NCBI GenBank assembly: GCA_021813005.1
Contig: JAKAMH010000016.1
Location: 1 to 14,349, forward strand
Origin: a bacterium
GTDB lineage: Bacteria > Patescibacteriota > Microgenomatia > Levybacterales > UBA12049
Direction of reading: 5' to 3'
DNA: 14,349 bases
Below the pieces are notes generated by a model. It worked only from the letters and a program-made list of their open reading frames with translations. It was not told the origin of the DNA and did no database searches. The translations under genes and the position numbers were made by a program. Of the stretch, positions 1-4,613 are shown piece after piece. Numbering within the stretch: the stretch's first letter is position 1; every line of letters begins with the position of its first letter.

Positions 1-186
1 GTACACTCTGTCTGCCAGGAATTTGGACGTCTGGATGGTGGCGATATTGGGGTTGACAAGTACTGTCTTTATCCCCTCCTCTTTCAGCGCCTTGATTGCC
101 TGAGAGCCGGAGTAATCAAACTCCCCTGCCTCTCCTATCTTAAGCGCCCCCGAGCCTAAGACCAATACCTTTTTATAGTTTTTCAT
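1..186 (-). CDS. carB: Carbamoyl-phosphate synthase large subunit, N-terminal 62 residues (cut by window edge)
   Basis: Only the start of the gene is present. It reads from the ATG at 186-184 to base 1 without a stop, giving 62 codons. The translated stretch includes GSGALKIGEAGEFDYSGSQA and then NPNIATIQTS, which is the opening ATP-grasp/pre-ATP-grasp fold of carbamoyl-phosphate synthase. This subunit makes carbamoyl phosphate from bicarbonate, two ATP and ammonia passed from CarA. The wording GSQAIKALKEE...NPNIATIQTS is closer to the eukaryotic CAD/CPS1 type than to E. coli CarB (GAQACKALREE...NSNPATI). The start overlaps the carA stop as ATGA, so translational coupling is likely. No Shine-Dalgarno sequence is visible. 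The synthase domains, carbamate site and allosteric domain lie outside the window. Confidence 0.93.
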   Translation of the reverse strand, partial: MKNYKKVLVLGSGALKIGEAGEFDYSGSQAIKALKEEGIKTVLVNPNIATIQTSKFLADRVY

Positions 187-1262
187 ATCTTTTCGAGAAA
201 ATAATCAAATACCCACTCGGTATCCATTGGACCCGGGGTCGCCTCAGGGTGAAACTGGACAGACATCCAGGGTTTATCCGCGTGTAGGAGTCCTTCATTG
301 GAACCGTCGTTGGCATTGGTAAACCAGGGGGAAAATCCGGCGGGAATATCGGTCAGCGAAAAACCATGATTTTGTGTCGTGATAAAGCAGCGTTCGGAGC
401 CCGCGAGCGTGCAGGGCTGGTTTTGGCTTCTGTGTCCATATTTCAGCTTGCCGGTCTTGCCACCGCCTGCGAGTGCCATGAGCTGATGGCCAAGGCAAAT
501 ACCGAGTAGCGGTAGGTCGCGCTCCATAGCCTGTTTTATGGTATTGACTGTCTTCTTGACAAAGCGCGGATCTCCCGGGCCATTTGAGATGAGAATGCCG
601 TCAAACAACTTTGTTTTTTTACCGAGAAGCTTTTGTAGCCGTCTATCGTTATCACTGTTGAACGGATCGAAGTCCCAGGGAATAGTGAGGACATTGACAC
701 CGCGTTTGAGCAGTGCCCGTTCAATATTTCGTTTGGCGCCGCAGTCAATGAGAAGAATTGTCTTTTTGGCCCGTCTCACCGGCCGGTTAAGCGTTACATC
801 GCTTATAGATACCTGAGATACGAGATTGTCTTTGTCCGGATCGTACCAGGCAATGTCTTTCCCAAACGTTATTTTACCCAGCATGGTGCCGGTCTCCCGT
901 ATCTTCTGGGTGAGAAATCGGGTGTCTTTGATCTCAACGAGCGGTATGTTTTCGTCTTTAAACCACTGTGCAAGTGTCCGCCGGCTTTGGAAATGAGACG
1001 GAGTATCGATGTAATTTGAAACAATCAGTCCTGATACCATGATCTGACCTGCTTCCCAAAGTGACTTATCAGGTACGCCGTAGTTACCAACGATTGGATA
1101 GGTCAGAACCAGTATCTGGCCTTTATAGGACGGATCGGTCAAGCTCTCAGGGTAGCCCATCATACCGGTCGAAAAAACGACTTCTCCGGCGGATGGGTTT
1201 TGGGCGCCAAAACTTACTCCTCCAAGTTCTGTACCGTCTTGAAGTATGAGGGTGGCTTTCAT
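183..1262 (-). CDS. carA: Carbamoyl-phosphate synthase small (glutaminase) subunit
   Basis: The 359-residue protein is full length for CarA. Residues 1-150 form the CPSase small-chain domain (GEVVFSTGMMGYPESLTDPS). Residues about 168-358 form the class I glutamine amidotransferase domain. The oxyanion motif SNGPGDP is at 226-232, the nucleophile Cys256 is in GICLGHQ, and the triad His338 and Glu340 are in VQFHPE. It hydrolyses glutamine and channels ammonia to CarB for carbamoyl phosphate synthesis. Motifs such as TNANDGSNEG, GHRSQNQP and TTQNHGF match the eukaryotic CAD/CPS glutaminase type better than E. coli CarA, judged from remembered family sequences. The ATG lies 6 bases after the pyrB stop, with no ribosome binding site visible, and the TGA stop overlaps the carB start. 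It is the middle gene of a pyrB-carA-carB operon. Confidence 0.96.
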   Translation of the reverse strand: MKATLILQDGTELGGVSFGAQNPSAGEVVFSTGMMGYPESLTDPSYKGQILVLTYPIVGNYGVPDKSLWEAGQIMVSGLIVSNYIDTPSHFQSRRTLAQWFKDENIPLVEIKDTRFLTQKIRETGTMLGKITFGKDIAWYDPDKDNLVSQVSISDVTLNRPVRRAKKTILLIDCGAKRNIERALLKRGVNVLTIPWDFDPFNSDNDRRLQKLLGKKTKLFDGILISNGPGDPRFVKKTVNTIKQAMERDLPLLGICLGHQLMALAGGGKTGKLKYGHRSQNQPCTLAGSERCFITTQNHGFSLTDIPAGFSPWFTNANDGSNEGLLHADKPWMSVQFHPEATPGPMDTEWVFDYFLEKI

Positions 1263-1268
1263 AATGAC

Positions 1269-2234
1269 TTAATGGATTTTGCCTAGTATGAGTGCGAGGA
1301 GTGCCATCCTCACATACATGCCGTTTCGGATCTGGGACCGAAGGTAAACGGCTCTCACATCGTTGTCAACCGCGGCGGTGATCTCCCCGATTCTTGGCAG
1401 CGGGTGCATCAGTATCGTTTTCCGACCGGCGTAGTCAGCCAGTGTTTTGGGCGTCACGATAAAGGAATCTTTAACTTTCTCGTATTCTGCTATATCCCCG
1501 AAGCGTTCTTTCTGGACCCGCGTCCAATACCAAAAGTCGGCGTCTTTGGGTATGTCTTTTTCACCGGCTATCTCGACCAGCTTGACTCCCGATTTGGCAA
1601 ACAAAGAAAAATCGGCTCTGGTGAGCCGAAGTCGTCCAGGGGACAGCAGGTAAAGTGTGTTCCTGCTATAGAGCGAAAGTCCGCGGATGAGTGAATGGAC
1701 TGTCCGGCCGTTAAGTAAGTCGCCTGCCACGACTCCTGTCAGCCCGTCAAGCGTTCCTGTATGCTCATAGATCGTAAAGAGATCCAGCAATGCCTGTGTC
1801 GGATGCTCCCCCACTCCGTCGCCGGCGTTAATGATAGGTACAAAAAAAGCAGCCTCTGCTGCTTTTTGTGCTGCGCCGATTTCCGGATGGCGAATGACAA
1901 TCGCGTCCGAGTAGGCCTCAAAGACCTTAATAGTGTCAGTAAGTGTCTCCCCTTTGGCAACGGATGAAAATTGCTGCGGGTTTTGGATTTCGATGGTCTG
2001 TCCGCCTAGCTGCTTGACTGCCGCGGCAAACGACCCGAATGTCCTGCTCGATGGTTCATAGAAGATCAGCGTTACTATATTACCCTTGAGGATATCCGAG
2101 GGCTTGGCACTTTTGGCAATAATTTTCATTTTGGCGGTGACTGAGAAAAGTTTTTTGAGGGATTGAGGGGTAAATTGCTGAAGGGAGAGGATGTCGGTGC
2201 CCGCAAAATCTTTGGTTGTCTTAATCAACTGCAT
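1269..2234 (-). CDS. pyrB: Aspartate carbamoyltransferase catalytic subunit
   Basis: This 321-residue ATCase joins carbamoyl phosphate and aspartate to give carbamoyl aspartate, the first committed step of pyrimidine synthesis. The phosphate-binding motif is SSRT at 62-65 (usually STRT). The mobile loop Lys94 is in VAKGETL, RHP is at 115-117, HPTQ at 144-147, TRVQKERF lies in the aspartate domain, and HPLPR is at 277-281. The usual Lys in GDLKxGRTVH is Leu174 here. The ending NGMYVRMALLALILG resembles the CAD-type ATCase. The frame runs on to a GTG at 2300, but I chose the ATG at 2234. The family homology starts there, and a good promoter (TTGACG-N17-TAGAGT) lies at 2285-2313, so transcription should begin after 2300. 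No pyrI regulatory subunit is seen. First gene of the operon. Confidence 0.95.
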   Translation of the reverse strand: MQLIKTTKDFAGTDILSLQQFTPQSLKKLFSVTAKMKIIAKSAKPSDILKGNIVTLIFYEPSSRTFGSFAAAVKQLGGQTIEIQNPQQFSSVAKGETLTDTIKVFEAYSDAIVIRHPEIGAAQKAAEAAFFVPIINAGDGVGEHPTQALLDLFTIYEHTGTLDGLTGVVAGDLLNGRTVHSLIRGLSLYSRNTLYLLSPGRLRLTRADFSLFAKSGVKLVEIAGEKDIPKDADFWYWTRVQKERFGDIAEYEKVKDSFIVTPKTLADYAGRKTILMHPLPRIGEITAAVDNDVRAVYLRSQIRNGMYVRMALLALILGKIH

Positions 2235-2280
2235 AAAAAATCCAGATCTCGTCTGCCTGGGGGCAGAGTTGCCTCTGGGA
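2235..2280 (-). promoter_or_regulatory. Structured pyrB leader ending in a T6 run (possible attenuator or repressor site)
   Basis: Read on the minus strand, the leader can form a 5-bp hairpin CAGAG/CTCTG (2277-2264) with a GCAA tetraloop. It can also form competing pairings: CCAGA (2278-2274) with TCTGG (2246-2242), or CAGA (2255-2252) with TCTG (2246-2243). The 3' pairing arm is followed by GA and then six T bases (2240-2235) right against the ATG. Mutually exclusive stems plus a T run suggest pyrimidine-responsive control, but no family match such as the PyrR site is proven. No strong ribosome binding site is present. Confidence 0.3.
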
Positions 2281-2284
2281 TTAA

Positions 2285-2313
2285 ACTCTAGCAAAAACAC
2301 TCTAAGCCGTCAA
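2285..2313 (-). promoter_or_regulatory. Predicted promoter of the pyrB-carA-carB operon
   Basis: On the minus strand a -35 hexamer TTGACG (2308-2313) is followed after exactly 17 bases by TAGAGT (2285-2290). The first matches the sigma70 consensus at 5 of 6 positions and the second at 4 of 6. Transcription would start near 2278, giving a leader of about 44 bases before the pyrB ATG. Confidence 0.5.
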
Positions 2314-2393
2314 GATAGTAAAAATGACAGATAAGAAAATATAAAACTGGTAATATGCCAAAACATTTTGAGCATTAGCTCTAAGACTCCCCC

Positions 2394-2421
2394 TTGTATT
2401 TTATGGGGAGAAGTATATACT
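2394..2421 (+). promoter_or_regulatory. Predicted promoter of the 2459 orphan gene
   Basis: TTGTAT (2394-2399) is followed after 16 bases by TATACT (2416-2421), which would start transcription near 2428. A CTCCCC/GGGGAG inverted repeat (2387-2392 and 2405-2410) flanks and overlaps the -35 region and could be an operator. Confidence 0.4.
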
Positions 2422-2458
2422 TGAGAAGAATCCACTGCTCAGAAAGCGAGGTGATTAA

Positions 2459-2896
2459 ATGGTAGAACGAGGACATTCATCTGAGAGAAGAAAACAGGTT
2501 CGTCTTGGAGAGCCGATTTCTTATAAAGAAAGACCACCTGAATACCCTCCTACAAGAGCATCTTCTTTGGATGTGGTTTTAGGTCCCGCAGCAGTTGAGG
2601 AAATGACGGAGAGTGAGAGACTGGCAGCAAAATTAGGAGTAATTGTGCGGGATCAGGATATGGCATTTCTGCTTGGAGGAGTCATTATGGATATAACAGT
2701 TCCGGGCCTCTTCCATGCAGTGGCAGATTCACGACGACTCACATCGGAGCAAGTTGCAGGTTTACATTCTGCGCTTTCAGAGACGATGACGGCAGCGTTG
2801 CCACCCATGACGCCTGAAGAGCAGGCACAGGCAGACTTTGAAACAGCATACCGGAGACGAAAGCCAACGATATTTTCCGGACGGAACGATAGGTAA
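2459..2896 (+). CDS. Hypothetical protein, 145 residues, family not recognised
   Basis: I do not recognise this protein. It opens with a very polar, basic stretch (about residues 1-35, with ERRKQVR and PPEYPPTR) that is probably disordered. A likely helical, Ala/Glu-rich part follows, with SERLAAKLGVIVRDQDMAFL and LTSEQVAGLHSALSETM. The tail is basic (YRRRK, GRNDR). There is no signal peptide and no clear membrane segment. The gene is well supported as real: the ATG is preceded by GAGGTGAT (2448-2455), an 8-base match to the anti-Shine-Dalgarno complement, a promoter lies upstream, and a perfect hairpin follows the TAA stop. It is transcribed away from pyrB and toward the aspartic protease gene, so it stands alone. 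A soluble cytoplasmic protein is the most that can be inferred. Confidence 0.7.
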   Translation: MVERGHSSERRKQVRLGEPISYKERPPEYPPTRASSLDVVLGPAAVEEMTESERLAAKLGVIVRDQDMAFLLGGVIMDITVPGLFHAVADSRRLTSEQVAGLHSALSETMTAALPPMTPEEQAQADFETAYRRRKPTIFSGRNDR

Positions 2897-2910
2897 GTCA
2901 GCTTTCCGAT

Positions 2911-2936
2911 ATGAGGACCACTGGTGTGGTCCTCAT
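2911..2936. terminator. Perfect 11-bp hairpin between two convergent genes
   Basis: ATGAGGACCAC (2911-2921) and GTGGTCCTCAT (2926-2936) are exact reverse complements around a TGGT loop. The hairpin lies 14 bases after the stop of the 2459 gene and 21 bases after the end of the protease gene on the other strand. It is well placed as a bidirectional terminator. Neither side has a clean T run, so it may act as a 3'-end stabiliser instead. Confidence 0.55.
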
Positions 2937-2957
2937 TGTGCGTATATGGCTTCTAGA

Positions 2958-3386
2958 TTACCAGGTTAGTATTATCTTTTTTTCTGGCTCAAGAAACTTT
3001 ACCTCACTAAATTGATTAAAGAACCCTGTTCTTCCTAATAGTGGAACTTGCTGCGTGAGACCAAAATCGACATCCGTATTGAATGAATAAGTTCCAATAT
3101 ATAACTTGACCCGATGTGTATACGCATGCATGGCGGCGTTACCAATGCCAACTATTTGTTTGAAAGACCCTTTTTTAATATTAATTCCTGCAACTTGACC
3201 CCATTGTGCGGGAAATAAGTTAGTATCGGAACCTGAATCTATTAATGATTCGACAGGGAAAGGGACGACTTTATGATTGTAAGACAGTCTTACGGGAATT
3301 TTTGGTCTATAAATTGTACCGATAGCTTTTTGGGTTATTGGACTGATAAGTGTTTCAGGTATATAAGGGAACTTTAAAGATGGCAT
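2958..3386 (-). CDS. Retropepsin-like (pepsin A2 type) aspartic protease, 142 residues
   Basis: The protein contains the hallmark of single-domain aspartic proteases: LIDSGSD at residues 48-54 (D-S-G catalytic motif, Asp50) and, further on, the hydrophobic-hydrophobic-Gly motif PLLGR at 115-119. The spacing of about 65 residues fits one retropepsin lobe, which would act as a homodimer with one catalytic Asp from each chain. There is no signal peptide or membrane anchor, so a cytoplasmic protease is likely. Substrates are unknown. The ATG lies inside the end of the upstream DUF5678-like gene (13-base overlap) and lacks a Shine-Dalgarno sequence, so the two are probably translationally coupled. 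This stretch is more AT-rich than the flanking gyrase genes. The fold call is fairly secure and the biological role is unknown. Confidence 0.7.
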   Translation of the reverse strand: MPSLKFPYIPETLISPITQKAIGTIYRPKIPVRLSYNHKVVPFPVESLIDSGSDTNLFPAQWGQVAGINIKKGSFKQIVGIGNAAMHAYTHRVKLYIGTYSFNTDVDFGLTQQVPLLGRTGFFNQFSEVKFLEPEKKIILTW

Positions 3387-3568
3387 AGAGGAGAATAATA
3401 ACGATCCATCGGCATGACAAATGTTATTATAACATCCTTATCACCAAGCTTTTTAATTCTATTAGCTAAGACCTTAAGGCTTTCTGCAAAATCGACAACC
3501 CTCTCTCTATCGGGTGTCAATGCCACCCATTTATTTTGATATTTAGCTAATATTTTAGATCCTGACAT
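3374..3568 (-). CDS. Small DUF5678-like protein, partner of the aspartic protease
   Basis: This 64-residue protein has the pattern K-Y-x-x-K-W-V-A-L near its N-terminus (ILAKYQNKWVAL), then an acidic/basic helix and a beta strand (DVIITFVMP). The pattern resembles the small DUF5678 family (KYxGKWVA...), whose function is unknown; I base this on memory of the family, not on a search. It overlaps the protease gene by 13 bases and shares its promoter, so the two form a compact pair. By analogy with small bicistronic modules it could be an antitoxin-like, regulatory or substrate partner, but nothing in the sequence proves this. The ATG starts 6 bases after a perfect TATAAT, which predicts a leaderless mRNA. 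The last residues, including SPLCHL, may be constrained only by the overlap. Confidence 0.6.
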   Translation of the reverse strand: MSGSKILAKYQNKWVALTPDRERVVDFAESLKVLANRIKKLGDKDVIITFVMPMDRYYSPLCHL

Positions 3569-3574
3569 GACTCT

Positions 3575-3621
3575 ATTATACTCTCATATGTCAATGTGGT
3601 GTCAAATTTATGCTGTGTCAA
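3575..3621 (-). promoter_or_regulatory. Promoter with a perfect -10 and three TTGACA copies
   Basis: On the minus strand TATAAT (3575-3580) lies 6 bases before the ATG at 3568. TTGACA occurs three times upstream: 3589-3594, 3600-3605 and 3616-3621. The middle copy has a 19-base spacer to the -10, long but usable. The two distal copies share TTTGACAC and sit 16 bases apart, so some copies may be binding sites for a regulator. The outermost copy begins 2 bases after the folD stop codon. Confidence 0.5.
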
Positions 3622-3623
3622 AA

Positions 3624-4493
3624 TTATGCAGGTAAAACATGGAGATGCTCTGAGACTTGTTCGGCGGCGAGGACGAGGTTTGAGAGAAGCATGGCGACGT
3701 TTACAGGCCCCACGCCACGAGGTGTAGGCGTATAAAATGCTGCCACGCCTTTGACATCATCATCATTGTAGTCCCCGTGCAGTTTGCCGTCATCTTCCCT
3801 GTGGATTCCTATACCCACCAGTATCGCACCTTTTTTAATATTCTTTGAAGTAAGGATGCCTGGTCTGCCGACGCCGGAGATGATTATGTCTGCCGAGCGT
3901 TTAACATCATCCGGGTTCTCAGTTCGACTGTCAATAACTACAGGTGACAAACCTTGTTCGTTTAAGTAATCTAATACCGGTTTACCGGCGGTTTCTCCTT
4001 TACCTATGACAATGATTTTTTTGGTTTTAAGCCAGGAGATCAGATCCGGTTGTCCCTCCCCTTTTTTCTTGTATGCTTCTTCAAGAAAACGCACTGTTGC
4101 CAGGACGATCGGCGGATTGAACGGCGAATCAGGGAGAAAACCGTCGACATCTTTCTCAGGATTAATTGCGTCATTGATGGCGGAAGCGTTTACCTGCTCA
4201 GGCAAGGGCCGCTGTACGATCACGCCATGGACTGATGTTTTATTGTAAAGTGTGCCAAGTTCTGTGAGTAATTTATCTGTCGTGGTATTTTGTGGAAAAC
4301 TTAATACATCAACTTGTGCCTTGATATCCTGTCCGCGAATTTGTTTTTGCAGTACATAGGCTTTGGATCCCGGATCTTCACCGACGAGGAAGACAACGAG
4401 TGTTGGAGTAATGTCCTGGCCCAGAAGTTTTTGAACGCGGATTTTGAGGTCATCGTAGATGCCCTGTGCGATATCACGTCCATTGATCTCCAT
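3624..4493 (-). CDS. folD: Methylenetetrahydrofolate dehydrogenase/cyclohydrolase, divergent
   Basis: FolD interconverts 5,10-methylene-THF, 5,10-methenyl-THF and 10-formyl-THF, feeding purine and formyl-Met synthesis in the cytoplasm. The 289 residues fit the family. The substrate domain has VGEDPGSKAYVLQK with Tyr46 and catalytic Lys50 (YxxxK), VQRPLP at 93-98 and KDVDGF with Asp117. The Rossmann domain carries GKGETAGKP at 164-172, where most FolD proteins have a G-R-S-x-x-V-G-x-P type motif. The C-terminal signature reads PTPRGVGPVN (256-265) instead of the usual P-x-P-G-G-V-G-P-M-T. The usual PCTPxG motif is replaced by a NPPIVLA region, followed by a Lys-rich insert near 140-155. The identity is secure, while the cofactor preference (NADP or NAD) is uncertain. 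The ATG has no Shine-Dalgarno sequence. Confidence 0.92.
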   Translation of the reverse strand: MEINGRDIAQGIYDDLKIRVQKLLGQDITPTLVVFLVGEDPGSKAYVLQKQIRGQDIKAQVDVLSFPQNTTTDKLLTELGTLYNKTSVHGVIVQRPLPEQVNASAINDAINPEKDVDGFLPDSPFNPPIVLATVRFLEEAYKKKGEGQPDLISWLKTKKIIVIGKGETAGKPVLDYLNEQGLSPVVIDSRTENPDDVKRSADIIISGVGRPGILTSKNIKKGAILVGIGIHREDDGKLHGDYNDDDVKGVAAFYTPTPRGVGPVNVAMLLSNLVLAAEQVSEHLHVLPA

Positions 4494-4502
4494 GTTTCAT
4501 CT

Positions 4503-4511
4503 ATCTTAGCA
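4503..4511 (-). promoter_or_regulatory. Possible extended -10 element for folD
   Basis: TGCTAAGAT on the minus strand (4503-4511) has the TGn extension followed by TAAGAT, which matches the -10 consensus at 4 of 6 positions. It ends 9 bases before the folD ATG, the same geometry as the gyrB and kinase promoters. No good -35 was found, so the call rests on the position. The rest of the gyrA-folD gap (4494-4613) shows no gene and no clear terminator. Confidence 0.3.
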
Positions 4512-4613
4512 CATTCTTAGTTGTACCGTCGGCCAAATCTGCATGGACAATTCTGGCAAACCGCTTCCCTGCTTGAAACCCGGTCAAAGACACATAATTC
4601 TACAGGGGCAAGG

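Noticed and set aside
2235..2300. Longer pyrB reading from a GTG at 2300, adding 22 residues
   Set aside because: The extra residues do not resemble ATCase, and the promoter at 2285-2313 would place the GTG upstream of the transcript start.
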